Assembly (NCBI GenBank): GCA_964429855.1
Contig: CAYSDM010000014.1
Coordinates: 14,675-78,674 of the forward strand
Source of the DNA: CALLMM01 sp964429855
Lineage (GTDB): Bacteria > Armatimonadota > Chthonomonadetes > Chthonomonadales > CAJBBX01
Direction of reading: 5' to 3'
Length of the DNA stretch: 64,000 bases
A model generated the notes under the pieces. That model worked only from the letters and a program-made list of their open reading frames with translations, had not been told where the DNA came from and searched no databases. This document shows positions 1-9,522 of this stretch, piece after piece. Within the stretch, counting starts at the first letter, position 1. Every line of letters begins with the position of its first letter. A program made the position numbers and the translations under genes.

Positions 1-1
1 T

Positions 2-1756
2 CTGGACATTGTACTGATTGGCAATTTCAATCACGAAGTACAGGGCGAGCGATCGCGATGGCTTGCCAGAGTAGCGCGTCTCTCCCGACACTATCGCGTC
101 TGCCTGACAACCGGCGTATGGGGGGAAGACTATGTGCATTTGATGAACCGGGCGCGGATTGTATTCAATCGAAGTGTCTCCGGAGTCATCAATATGCGGG
201 TCTACGAAGCGGCAGCCTGCGGAGCGTGTCTCTTTTATGAACGAGAGAATCTGGAGATTCGCGACCTCTTTTCAGATAGGCAGGAGTGTGTCCTCTATTC
301 AGAGGACGACCTGGAGGACCTGCTGCAGTACTATCTTACACATGAGGAAGAGCGTCAGGAGATAGCGCAGCGAGCGCATGAAAAGGTGCAGAACTACACT
401 TACTCGCATCAGATCGGGCGAATGCTGACCACGATAGACCGCGTTCGCCACACTATTCCGATGTATCAGAATCGCATCTTCCGAAAGTTGCACAGCGTGG
501 AGAAGCAGAAGAGGCGCGCCCTGCAATGGATGCTTGCGACAGAAACACAGGGGCTGATTGCGGCAGATAACACGCTTGGAACGTTGCAGTCGGAAACCAC
601 TGATGATCCCGGCATCTACCATCTGCGCGGTTGTCTCTTCGGAGAGTGGGCGAACCGCCTTCAGGATACCTCTCAGAAATCGCTGTTCCGCTCTTATGCA
701 ATTCAGTTTCTGAAACGTTCGCTGGAACTGGATAACCTCTCCCCTGTAACTCATCTGAACCTGGCGCATCTCTACCGGGAGAACACGGACATTCTCTCCT
801 CAATCCAGTGTCTTCAGAAGGCATTGCAGCAACTATACGGTTCCTCGCCTCCTGTATCCTCTCTTCCCTGTCTCTTCTATCCGCGCAGATTTGACCGATA
901 CGATGTGGAACTGGAAAAAATCTATGTCTGGCATTCGGAGGGTACCGAACTCTGGCAGTCGCATCTGAAAGAGACCCTGCAGTGGAAAGCCTGGAAGACT
1001 TTGGCGGAACTTCTGCTAGATATCGGACGTTTTTCCGATGCGAAAGAGGCTGCGGAATGCGCGGTCAAGCTGCGTCCCGAATGTGGAGCAACGCGATATC
1101 TTCTGGCGAAATCGCTGGCTGGACTGCAAGAATTCGCTGTTTCCATCGAGGAATATCGCCATGCACTGGCCCTGTTACCGCTCGATGTCACATTGTGGCT
1201 GGAGTATATTCAGTTCCTCACACGCTGCTATCGTCTAGAAGAGTGCCGCGCCTTTATAGAGGACTGTCTTCAGATTATTAATGGCTGCCCTCCCTATGCG
1301 GGGCTGAGAGAGACGCTGGAAAGACATCTCGCAGAGATAGCATCTTCAGAAAAACAGGCGCATGCTCAAAAATATCTTGCCATTGTAGATTGGAATGACG
1401 CGAGCGAGTGGCAGTCCGTTATTCGATACTGGTCTATGCTGTCATCATCGGATAGCGGCTTGACGCTGACGATAATTCTTGATCCCGCGATTCATCCAAG
1501 ACTGGAGACAATTGTCGAGAATCTGGAAAGGTTTGTTACCACAGAGTTGAATACACCTCTGGATTCCCTTCACGACATCGTCTTAAACGAGATGCGACTA
1601 ACCCGTGAGAGCGTTCTGCGCCAGGCGATGCAATCTCATGTTGTCCTGTCCACACCGCTGCTGCATCTTCTAATTCATGAAAATGAACTATCCATACCCG
1701 GCGTTCTGCTGGTATCTGTTGCGCCTACGCGAGAACAGCAGGTCACTCATGTTTAA
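2..1756 (+). CDS. glycosyltransferase (CgeB-like C-terminal domain) fused to TPR region, 5' partial
   Basis: The frame is open from base 2, so the N-terminus lies outside the window; 584 residues are visible. The visible start carries a Rossmann-type strand (DIVLIGNFN) and then the NMRVYEAAACG motif, which is typical of the nucleotide-sugar-binding half of CgeB/GT1-like glycosyltransferases (Glyco_trans_1_2). Residues of about 230-440 form helical repeats that look like TPRs (for example AKEAAECAVKLRPECGATRYLLAKSL). The last 130 residues resemble nothing I can name. It ends 17 bases before the next glycosyltransferase, which starts after AAGGAG, so the two are probably cotranscribed. A role in glycosylating surface or secreted products is inferred; the acceptor is unknown. 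Confidence 0.75.
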   Translation: MDIVLIGNFNHEVQGERSRWLARVARLSRHYRVCLTTGVWGEDYVHLMNRARIVFNRSVSGVINMRVYEAAACGACLFYERENLEIRDLFSDRQECVLYSEDDLEDLLQYYLTHEEERQEIAQRAHEKVQNYTYSHQIGRMLTTIDRVRHTIPMYQNRIFRKLHSVEKQKRRALQWMLATETQGLIAADNTLGTLQSETTDDPGIYHLRGCLFGEWANRLQDTSQKSLFRSYAIQFLKRSLELDNLSPVTHLNLAHLYRENTDILSSIQCLQKALQQLYGSSPPVSSLPCLFYPRRFDRYDVELEKIYVWHSEGTELWQSHLKETLQWKAWKTLAELLLDIGRFSDAKEAAECAVKLRPECGATRYLLAKSLAGLQEFAVSIEEYRHALALLPLDVTLWLEYIQFLTRCYRLEECRAFIEDCLQIINGCPPYAGLRETLERHLAEIASSEKQAHAQKYLAIVDWNDASEWQSVIRYWSMLSSSDSGLTLTIILDPAIHPRLETIVENLERFVTTELNTPLDSLHDIVLNEMRLTRESVLRQAMQSHVVLSTPLLHLLIHENELSIPGVLLVSVAPTREQQVTHV

Positions 1757-1773
1757 CCTATAAGGAGTCTGGA

Positions 1774-4700
1774 ATGCCGTTGCGAATAGCCTCTTCAAAA
1801 AAAGGCATTCTCTGGCAGGGAGCTTTCTTTGTCAATCACAGCCTTGCGCTGGTAAATCGTGAACTATCCCTGGCTCTGCTAGAGACCGGTCAATATGACA
1901 TTGGGCTGGAACACTATCAGGCGCATGAGTTATCTCCTGATCTTGATTCACGCTGGTCCGCTCTGTCTGCCAGGCTTCATGTAAAGCCGGAGAATCCGTT
2001 CGTCACCATTCGTCACTACTACCCTCCTGCATTCAGCAGACCGATCACCGAAAGGCTCGTTCTCATTCAACCCTGGGAGTTTGGTTCCCTTCCCGTAGAC
2101 TGGGTGAAAGGTGTGAGGGACAACGTGGACGAAGTCTGGGTTCCCACTCGATTTGTGCAGGATGAGTATATTCAAAGTGGCGTTTCCCCCGATCTTGTAA
2201 GGGTTGTCCCTAATGGAGTCAATACGGATCGCTTTCATCCACAGGTTACCCCGATGCAGCTTCCCACAAATAAGGGATACAAGTTCCTTTTTGTGGGAGG
2301 AACCATCTTCCGTAAGGGAATTGACATCCTGCTGAAGAGCTACTGCCACGCTTTCACTGGCACGGATGATGTCACCCTCATCATAAAAGACTTTGGCGTT
2401 GGCAGCTTTTATCGCGGGCAGGATGCCAGAAAACTGATCTCTGAGATACAAAGCAGACCCAATACGCCTGAGATCATCTATCTGACGGACGACCTGAGCG
2501 AAGAGGAGATGGCATCCCTTTACGCCTCCTGCGACTGTCTGGCGCACCCCTATCGCGGTGAAGGCTATGGATTACCGATTGCAGAGGCGATGGCATGCGG
2601 TAAACCGGTTATCATCACGAACTTTGGGGCGGCGCTCGATTTCGCCAACGACAGCAACAGTTTTCTGATACCGGCAAGAATTGCCCGCTTTGACAGGAAG
2701 CGGCTGGATCAGTTCGATACTGTAGACTATCCCTATCTGGCGGAGCCGGACTCCGATGCTCTTGCGGAATTGATGCGTCATGTGGCAGAGAATCCAGAGG
2801 TGGCGGAACGGATCGGTTCTCAGGCGGCAGTAGATATCCGGGAGAACCATACCTGGCGACATGCTGCGCAGATCGCGTCCGAAAGGCTCCTGACGTTGTC
2901 GGAGACGGAGAGCCGGTTCAGAGAAAAAAGAGGAGCGCATACTACCATCAATCCACTCTTCCTGGCAGGTAAAAAACAGGCGGCGATGGATAGAATGTAT
3001 GCCGGAAAATGGCGGGAGGCATCGCAGATGCTGGAGGAGTGCATCGCGGAAGATCCCGCTGATTGGCCCCTGCTGAACGCGCTGGCGGTGGCTTATTACA
3101 ATCTGGGTGAAAAGAAACGCGCGCTGGAAACCCTGCGACAGGGCATTCAGGAAAATCCGCAAGCGGTCTCTTTCCATCAGAATTTGATCCAGATTCATCT
3201 GGAGAATGGAGATATTCCTTCGGCATTGCGGCATGTTCTCAGTATTCGTATTTCCGACCTGCAGACAACAGAACTGCGCGCGTTGCTGGAAAGCGTGCGC
3301 GAAGCCTGTGTAAAATCTGCGCGACAGATTCGCAAAGCGCAGGGATCATCCCCGAAAAACGGAAAATCGCGCAAAGGCGCGAGGAAGGTTTCATCGCCTC
3401 TCCGGGAAAACCAGAAGTATCGGGAGTGGATGGAAGGGATTCAGGCAATAGATGCACGCCTTGAGGAGCAGAAGCCAGCCTCTCAGTCGGAGAGTAGACA
3501 ATCATCGAAATCAACGATCTCACTGGTCATGATCGTAAAGAATGAAGAGAAGTTTCTGGAAGGTTGTCTGGAGAGCGTCCGTGAATGGGTGGATGAGATT
3601 GTCATCGTTGACACCGGATCAACGGATCGAACTCTGGAGATAGCGCAGAAGTTCAGCGCGAAAATTTCCCATTTTGACTGGTGCGATGACTTCTCGGCGG
3701 TGCGCAACCACTCACTGGATCAAGCGACAGGAGAGTGGGCGCTCTGGCTGGATGCAGATGAAAGGCTAACGGCTGAGAGCGGTCAGGCTATGCGAGAATT
3801 GATCTCCCGTACCCCAAAAGCCATCGGCGGATACATGGTCAACATCAAGAACTTCATGCGGAAAAACGAACTGGCGAATGTCTCCTGGCATCGCGCCTGT
3901 CGTCTCTTCCGCAACCATCCCTCTATCCGCTTTACCGGACGAATTCATGAGCAGAATGCGCGCTCGATTGAGCAGGCAGGTTACCAGGTTTCCTCCTCCC
4001 AACTCAATATCGAACACTATGGATACATCGGCGAGATCATGGCGGAGCGCGACAAGCATGCGCGATTCCTCCGAATGCTCACCCGGGAGGTGGAGGAGAA
4101 TCCGGACAGAGCCTTTCGATCCTTCCAGCAGTTCAACCTGGCGAATGCCTACTATACCATGCAGGACTATGAGAACGCGGTTCGCTGGTTTACGGAGGCG
4201 GATCGTGATCCTGATATTGGACAGGAGTATGTCGCGGTTCTCTATACCGAGTGGGCAAGCGCGCTTTACTTCCTGGGCAGGCACGAAGAGGCGCTGCAGG
4301 TCTGTGATCGCGCGGAGTCGTGGGGTATATCCCATCCCGGACTGGAGTTTGCGCGTGGACATGCCAAACTTCAGATGAATCTGTTGGACGAAGCGGAAGC
4401 GCATTTCCAGCGCGCGTTGGAACAGGGGCAGACGGCAAGCGGCGCATTTGTTGGCGATCAGGGAGCCTATACCTATAAAGCCTTCTATGGTCTGGCGCTG
4501 ATTAGCATTCAGAGAGAGCGGTTGAATGAAACGATTCTCTACTGTCAGAAAGCCCTCGACCTCAATCCCGAATGTATCGAGGCTCTATACCTTCAGGCGA
4601 CAGTGTTTCGAAGAACGGGGCTTCTGGCGGAAGCCAGACAGAGGCTGGAGAAGCTCCTGCTGCATTCACCCTCGGAGGACGCCTTTGTAGAGGAGATGGC

Positions 4701-5253
4701 GCTGACACTCTTCGCGCAGGAGGACTACTCCGCTGCGCTTGGGTATCTGAGAAGGGCTGTTCAGAGCAGTCCCAACTCGGTTGATCTGCTGCTGAAGCTC
4801 GGAGAGTGCTGCGAGAAACTGGCTCTGTGGGCAGATGCAGAGGATTCTTACAGGTCACTGAGCAGCCTTATGCCCCAATCCGCGGAGGTTCGCGTCAATC
4901 TCGGCAGGGTCTATGCGGCGCGAGGGGATGTCTCTCATGCCCTGGACTGCTACACGGATGCGATCCATCTCAATCCGCAGTATGCGAACGCCTATTTTAA
5001 TGCGGCGGATCTGTTGTATCAGTTAGGCTACTACCCCAAAGCGGCAGAAGCGCTACTGTCCGGGCTTCAACTGGATCCCCAACATGCAACCGGCTTTCTG
5101 GTGCTGGGAAACTGCCTGTACCATACGCGGGACTATGCTGCTGCGAAAATAGCCTATCAGGCAGCGTTGGTTCAGCGTCCAGATTACATCGAAGCGCAGA
5201 ACAATCTGGAGGTGGTTGAACTGGCTCTGTCGAACGACCCACAGGCGGCATAG
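1774..5253 (+). CDS. GT4-TPR-GT2-TPR fusion glycosyltransferase
   Basis: This is a single 1159-residue protein with two glycosyltransferase modules. Residues of about 5-375 are a GT-B fold of family GT4: GVNTDRFHP, FVGGTIFRKG and the EX7E motif in GEGYGLPIAEAMACG near residue 263. TPR-like helices follow at about 400-500, then a Lys/Arg-rich linker. Residues of about 580-800 are a GT-A module of family GT2 resembling WaaE-type enzymes: MIVKNEEKFLEGCLESV, VDTGSTDRT and the DAD metal-binding motif near residue 660. The C-terminal 350 residues are TPR repeats. The start follows AAGGAG with good spacing. Neither domain shows an obvious membrane segment, so it should be cytoplasmic. Sequential transfer of two sugars by one chain is plausible but not shown. 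Confidence 0.85.
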   Translation: MPLRIASSKKGILWQGAFFVNHSLALVNRELSLALLETGQYDIGLEHYQAHELSPDLDSRWSALSARLHVKPENPFVTIRHYYPPAFSRPITERLVLIQPWEFGSLPVDWVKGVRDNVDEVWVPTRFVQDEYIQSGVSPDLVRVVPNGVNTDRFHPQVTPMQLPTNKGYKFLFVGGTIFRKGIDILLKSYCHAFTGTDDVTLIIKDFGVGSFYRGQDARKLISEIQSRPNTPEIIYLTDDLSEEEMASLYASCDCLAHPYRGEGYGLPIAEAMACGKPVIITNFGAALDFANDSNSFLIPARIARFDRKRLDQFDTVDYPYLAEPDSDALAELMRHVAENPEVAERIGSQAAVDIRENHTWRHAAQIASERLLTLSETESRFREKRGAHTTINPLFLAGKKQAAMDRMYAGKWREASQMLEECIAEDPADWPLLNALAVAYYNLGEKKRALETLRQGIQENPQAVSFHQNLIQIHLENGDIPSALRHVLSIRISDLQTTELRALLESVREACVKSARQIRKAQGSSPKNGKSRKGARKVSSPLRENQKYREWMEGIQAIDARLEEQKPASQSESRQSSKSTISLVMIVKNEEKFLEGCLESVREWVDEIVIVDTGSTDRTLEIAQKFSAKISHFDWCDDFSAVRNHSLDQATGEWALWLDADERLTAESGQAMRELISRTPKAIGGYMVNIKNFMRKNELANVSWHRACRLFRNHPSIRFTGRIHEQNARSIEQAGYQVSSSQLNIEHYGYIGEIMAERDKHARFLRMLTREVEENPDRAFRSFQQFNLANAYYTMQDYENAVRWFTEADRDPDIGQEYVAVLYTEWASALYFLGRHEEALQVCDRAESWGISHPGLEFARGHAKLQMNLLDEAEAHFQRALEQGQTASGAFVGDQGAYTYKAFYGLALISIQRERLNETILYCQKALDLNPECIEALYLQATVFRRTGLLAEARQRLEKLLLHSPSEDAFVEEMALTLFAQEDYSAALGYLRRAVQSSPNSVDLLLKLGECCEKLALWADAEDSYRSLSSLMPQSAEVRVNLGRVYAARGDVSHALDCYTDAIHLNPQYANAYFNAADLLYQLGYYPKAAEALLSGLQLDPQHATGFLVLGNCLYHTRDYAAAKIAYQAALVQRPDYIEAQNNLEVVELALSNDPQAA

Positions 5254-5264
5254 TTCAGTGAGGA

Positions 5265-6656
5265 TTACGGTTGCTTCTTTTCTGTCTTCATGGGAGGCAA
5301 CTGTACTGGAGGAACTGCCTCTCCGCGCAGCGCTTTCACACTGTAATCGGAACGACGCAGGGCTTTGAGTATCTCTGCTGTATTCATACCCGACTTGCTG
5401 CCGGGAAATACCGGTTCCGCCAGCTTCTCCCAGCCAGTGGAGGTAATAAAATAGCCCGTTGGAGTGACCATTGCCCACTCTAGCTGTCCACCTGGCGGCC
5501 AGACTCTCGCCGTCAGGTAACAACGCAGCGCGCCGGACGGAACATCCCAGATTCGAACCGTTCCATCTCCCGACCCGCCGGCAATCACGCGATTATCGGG
5601 ACTGATCGCTGCACAGTAGAACCAGTCCTCGCTGTTACTGAACGCCTTTATCTGTCCCCCATTCCCGGCATCCCAGATCCGCACTGTCCGATCTGCGCTG
5701 GAAGAGACAAAGAACTTGCCGTCCCTTGAAAAGACAATATCGTTCACCTGTCCGCCATGTCCATCGCTGTATCGAACGATATTCCCATCTGAGACATTTC
5801 TCCAGAAGATACGGACCTCAGGACCGGAAGAGAGAATAATCTGCCCATCGGGACGAACCGCCAGCGCGTGAACGGGTTGATTATGTCCCTCCATGGAACG
5901 TTGCTCTTTTCCGGTGGCGGTTTCGGTGATCCGAATGCTCTTGTCCATGCCTGCTGAGACGATAGACTTCCCATCGGGCAGGAACATCGCGTGAACGGCG
6001 ACATCCGAATGCGCGCGTATCGTCTGAAGGTTCTTTCCGGTGGCTGTCTCCCAGGTTCTCACCGTCTTATCATGGCTTGCGCTTAAGAGCGTCTTTCCAT
6101 CGGCGGAAATCGCGATGCTGTAGACAACATCCGAATGATCCGTAATGGGTTTCAGAGGACGGTAACCGTTCTTCGAGTCGTACAGGCGAATCTCGCCGGA
6201 TACCGAGGGCGAGCCGCCTGCTGCAGCGATCAGGCTGCCGTCCAAGTTCCAGGCAAGGGAGTAGATGACACCGACAGGATCGCGCAAGACAGCGGCTGGT
6301 TTTCCGGCAGTCATGTCCCACAGAAGCACTGCTTTTGACATGCCAATCGCAAGGGTTTTCCCGTCTGGACTGAAAGCCAGCGCATAGATCGGATCCAGTG
6401 GACCAACACGAAATCGTAGACTGAATACGGCATTCTGAGGGGTAGCAGGCGTGCGAAGCTCCGCAGGTGGAGGGAGTGTCGTAGGCAGATCAACCTGCGT
6501 GAACCCGCGGGCAATGGACGGGTTCGATGCAGGCGCGCTCTTCTTCACCTCGGTGGTCTTAATGCTCTCAGGCTTTTGCGCTTCTGACGGGACACTGACA
6601 CTGAGAGCCATCAAAAACAGCAGGGGAAATCTCTGAATGGAATGGGGCAGATTCAT
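5265..6656 (-). CDS. secreted WD40 repeat protein
   Basis: 463 residues beginning with a Sec-type signal peptide (MNLPHSIQRFPLLFLMALSV, cleavage likely after PSEA). A Lys/Ser/Pro-rich linker follows, then about seven WD40 blades from residue 90 to 400, each with GH...D...W-type spacing (for example SADGKTLLSASHDKTVRTWE). The tail, with a GYFITSTGWEKL motif, lies outside the propeller. It is probably a periplasmic or extracellular beta-propeller for protein binding; no catalytic domain is visible. It lies 53 bases downstream of the SET-MYND gene on the same strand, so it may be in the same transcript. It converges on the upstream glycosyltransferase gene with an 11-base gap. Confidence 0.8.
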   Translation of the reverse strand: MNLPHSIQRFPLLFLMALSVSVPSEAQKPESIKTTEVKKSAPASNPSIARGFTQVDLPTTLPPPAELRTPATPQNAVFSLRFRVGPLDPIYALAFSPDGKTLAIGMSKAVLLWDMTAGKPAAVLRDPVGVIYSLAWNLDGSLIAAAGGSPSVSGEIRLYDSKNGYRPLKPITDHSDVVYSIAISADGKTLLSASHDKTVRTWETATGKNLQTIRAHSDVAVHAMFLPDGKSIVSAGMDKSIRITETATGKEQRSMEGHNQPVHALAVRPDGQIILSSGPEVRIFWRNVSDGNIVRYSDGHGGQVNDIVFSRDGKFFVSSSADRTVRIWDAGNGGQIKAFSNSEDWFYCAAISPDNRVIAGGSGDGTVRIWDVPSGALRCYLTARVWPPGGQLEWAMVTPTGYFITSTGWEKLAEPVFPGSKSGMNTAEILKALRRSDYSVKALRGEAVPPVQLPPMKTEKKQP

Positions 6657-6709
6657 GGATCACCTTCATCGGAGTTTCAAGCGCGTCTACAGAGGAGATC
6701 ATTGCCGGG

Positions 6710-7774
6710 TCAGAATGAATTGAGTGAGAAACCACATATGCTGCATATTTTTCGTCCTCTAGCCCCCGGCGTACCGGAGAGCAGAATACCGGCGCATCCC
6801 GTAACAGGGCAGCCGACTCGCTCTCTCCAGGCGAGATAGCCTTCAGCACTCCCCTGCTCCTCCTCAACACATCGTCGGCAATGACATTCGAAGAAATAGG
6901 TATGCTGCAGGTAATCGCGACGGCTTATGAGACTGCCTGCATCATAATAGCAGACAGACAACTCTTCGCCCCTCGGGACATCTTCAATCGCAATGAAGTG
7001 AAGAGACGGGCTTCTCTCCGGACGAAAGTGACAGAGAGTAGGCTGGCAACTGTGATTGAGCAGAGACGCTTCCAGATAGATTCCCTGCCCGATCTCCGTC
7101 CTGGTTGTCCAGAGCGAGCAACCGTTGATTCTGGCGCGAAGGAATATGCCGACCAGCAGGTTCACCTCTTCCCCTGCTAACCATGCATCCATCTGCTGAA
7201 GATAGACAGCAACCTCTTCGAACATCTGCAATGTCTCTGCATCAAGACGCTTGCGGTGCGAGTCCAGTCGAAGAAAGTCGGCAAAACTATGATCCTTCCA
7301 GACGGAGCCTTGCGTAGAATCCCTCTCATTCAGGGACTGTTCTAAACCACGTCTGGACAGAATTTTTAGAATTAACCGTATCTCTGTCCGGTTTTCGGTT
7401 ACAGCCCAGTCCGCGTCACGTATGAAAGCCTTCAGAAGCGAACACTCAAAACGATGCTGCGGCGCATCCAGTTCCCGGCATACGCTGGAACAGTACCAGA
7501 CCTCTTCGCAGTCAGGGCATGGGAAAGATAGTGAAGCCTCTGTCTCGGCGCACACTTTCAGGCAGTGAGAGCAGACACGCCTCTTTTCCGGTTCCGTGAC
7601 GGAAAAGGCATAGGGAGAGGAGATAACGACTGTCTCGCCTTCTGAAATATCTCGCGATGCGACTAGAAACCGTCCTCTCTCCGAAGTGTAGCGGACATCA
7701 ACCGGACTGCCTGCATACCAGCCACGCAGGGAGGCAAGGTCATCGTTTCGTGATGAATCGCCTTCGCTTTCCAA
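6710..7774 (-). CDS. SET-MYND (SMYD-type) protein lysine methyltransferase homologue
   Basis: 354 residues with the split-SET architecture of eukaryotic SMYD proteins. The first SET half has RGRFLVASRDISEGE (about 33-47). A complete MYND zinc finger follows, with Cys68, Cys71, Cys86, Cys89, Cys95, Cys99, His107 and Cys111 in canonical spacing. The second SET half carries the NHSC motif at 240-243 and GEELSVCYY at about 269-277. A post-SET cluster CHCRRC lies at 297-302, and an extra C-terminal Cys4 pair (GCPVTGC and CSICG) follows. The SAM-binding and active-site signatures therefore look intact. The start is TTG because an in-frame stop lies just upstream and no ATG occurs before residue 184; the Shine-Dalgarno is weak. 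It lies 40 bases after comM. The substrate is unknown. A SMYD-type protein in a bacterium is unusual and suggests transfer from a eukaryote. Confidence 0.85.
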   Translation of the reverse strand: MESEGDSSRNDDLASLRGWYAGSPVDVRYTSERGRFLVASRDISEGETVVISSPYAFSVTEPEKRRVCSHCLKVCAETEASLSFPCPDCEEVWYCSSVCRELDAPQHRFECSLLKAFIRDADWAVTENRTEIRLILKILSRRGLEQSLNERDSTQGSVWKDHSFADFLRLDSHRKRLDAETLQMFEEVAVYLQQMDAWLAGEEVNLLVGIFLRARINGCSLWTTRTEIGQGIYLEASLLNHSCQPTLCHFRPERSPSLHFIAIEDVPRGEELSVCYYDAGSLISRRDYLQHTYFFECHCRRCVEEEQGSAEGYLAWRERVGCPVTGCAGILLSGTPGARGRKICSICGFSLNSF

Positions 7775-7814
7775 TGCAAACGGTTCCCTTACTTAAAATG
7801 CGTGAAAAAACAGG

Positions 7815-9347
7815 TCATGTCCACATCTTACGATCCAGACTGCGATACTGAATCGCCTCCGCGATATGCGAAACCGTTATCTTATCCGACCCGCTGAGAT
7901 CGGCGATCGTTCGAGCAACCTTCAGAATGCGATCATAGGCGCGTGCAGAGAGCGAAAGCTGTTGAATGGCGGAGCGCAGTAGCGCGCGAACATCGTCGCT
8001 GATAACACAGAACTCCTTGATTTCCCGCGAAGACATCTGCGCGTTGCAGTGCAGAGGAAGATTCGCAAAGCGTTTGTGCTGAACCTCTCTTGCGCGACAG
8101 ACGCGCTCGCGTATAGCAGCAGAGCTTTCGGAGGGCGGATAGTTCACCAGTTCCTCTTCCGCCAGACGCGGGACATCCACATGCAGATCAATCCGATCCA
8201 GCAGTGGACCGGATATCTTCTGCTGATACTTGCGAACCATTGTCGGAGTGCAGGTGCACTGCCGGTGCGTATCTCCGTAGTATCCGCAGATACAGGGATT
8301 CATGGCGGCGGCAAGGATAAAGTTCGCTGGATACTGGAGTGACGCCTGAACGCGAGAGATGGTCACGACCCCATCTTCCAGAGGCTGGCGAAGCACCTCA
8401 AGACCATCGCGCTTAAACTCTGGTAGTTCGTCCAGAAACAGAACGCCGTTATGTGCCAGACTGACCTCGCCGGGGCGAGGGATCGAACCTCCGCCAATGA
8501 GAGCGGCGTTCGAGAGTGTATGGTGTGGGGCGCGAAAAGGACGAGAGGTTAGCAGCGAGGTGTCAGGTGGAAGCAACCCTCCCACGCTGTATATCTTTGT
8601 GGTCTCCAGCGCCTCCTCCACCGACAGCGGGGGCAGGATCGTCGGGATTCGTCGCGCCAGCATCGTCTTCCCGCTGCCAGGCGGTCCGATCATCAGCACA
8701 TTATGTCCGCCGGCGGCGGCTACCTCCAGCGAACGTTTTACATGCGCCTGCCCCTTCACATCGGCGAAATCGGTGCGGTAATTCGGCTGTTCTGGCATCA
8801 GCGCCCGCGGGTCTTCCGTAACCGGTGAACGCGCTCCCGGATTATGCAGTATCTCTGCCACCTCCATCAGAGTGGTGACGGGGTAGACCTCCAACCCGCC
8901 TACAATAGCCGCTTCCCGAACGTTTGCCGATGGCACAATCATTCTGCGAATCCCGGCCGATTTGGCGTGCATGGCAATAGATAGAACGCCGGAGACCGGA
9001 CGAAGGCTGCCATCGAGAGAGAGTTCCCCCGTCAGCAGGCAGTCGCTCAGTGACTCGGGAGGAACCTGATCGGAGGCAGCCAGGATACCGACCGCTATCG
9101 GAAGATCGAAGCTCGGCCCCTCTTTTCGGGTATCCGCCGGAGCCAGATTGATCGTGATGCGTTTCTGCGGAAACTCAAAGCCAGAATTGCGAATAGCGGA
9201 GCGAACGCGCTCTCGACTCTCCTGAACCGCCGCATCGGGCAGCCCTACCAGCGCCCACATCGGGACAGAGGTGCTGATATCCACTTCGACCGTAACGGAG
9301 TAGGCGTCAATTCCCTGAACTGCGCCGGACAGTACGCGGGCAAGCAT
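7815..9347 (-). CDS. comM: YifB/ComM family Mg-chelatase-like AAA+ ATPase
   Basis: 510 residues, full length for the family. The N-terminal 170 residues are the ChlI-like Lon-protease-fold domain (VGLPDAAVQESRERV, RKEGPSFDLPIA). The AAA+ module follows with Walker A GPPGSGKT near residue 220 and Walker B VLFLDELPEF. A cysteine cluster CICGYYGDTHRQCTC sits in the characteristic insert, and the C-terminal Mg_chelatase_C domain contains SARAYDRILKVARTIADL. In naturally transformable bacteria ComM is a helicase that promotes branch migration during integration of incoming DNA; many other bacteria carry it as an uncharacterised housekeeping gene. No competence genes are visible nearby. It is the first gene of a minus-strand run with the SET-MYND and WD40 genes. 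Confidence 0.93.
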   Translation of the reverse strand: MLARVLSGAVQGIDAYSVTVEVDISTSVPMWALVGLPDAAVQESRERVRSAIRNSGFEFPQKRITINLAPADTRKEGPSFDLPIAVGILAASDQVPPESLSDCLLTGELSLDGSLRPVSGVLSIAMHAKSAGIRRMIVPSANVREAAIVGGLEVYPVTTLMEVAEILHNPGARSPVTEDPRALMPEQPNYRTDFADVKGQAHVKRSLEVAAAGGHNVLMIGPPGSGKTMLARRIPTILPPLSVEEALETTKIYSVGGLLPPDTSLLTSRPFRAPHHTLSNAALIGGGSIPRPGEVSLAHNGVLFLDELPEFKRDGLEVLRQPLEDGVVTISRVQASLQYPANFILAAAMNPCICGYYGDTHRQCTCTPTMVRKYQQKISGPLLDRIDLHVDVPRLAEEELVNYPPSESSAAIRERVCRAREVQHKRFANLPLHCNAQMSSREIKEFCVISDDVRALLRSAIQQLSLSARAYDRILKVARTIADLSGSDKITVSHIAEAIQYRSLDRKMWT

Positions 9348-9451
9348 TGATCCGTATCCACGCTTTCAGTGACTGATACGATGGTGGAATTCCACAAAAA
9401 AAGGGGGAATCCTGCTCATGGTTGGGATAGAAAGAGATATCGAGTGGACAG

Positions 9452-9497
9452 AGAAACAAAAAGATGAGCGCGTTCTGATACAGAACCATCGCTCATC
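9452..9497 (-). terminator. Rho-independent terminator of the 55-residue protein gene
   Basis: Arms GATGAGCG and CGCTCATC are perfect. An inner GTTCTG/CAGAAC pair extends the hairpin, and on the minus strand it is followed by TTTTTGTTT. It lies just downstream of the stop at 9523. Confidence 0.85.
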
Positions 9498-9522
9498 TCC
9501 ATGTCCGGTGAAAAGTATGAAC

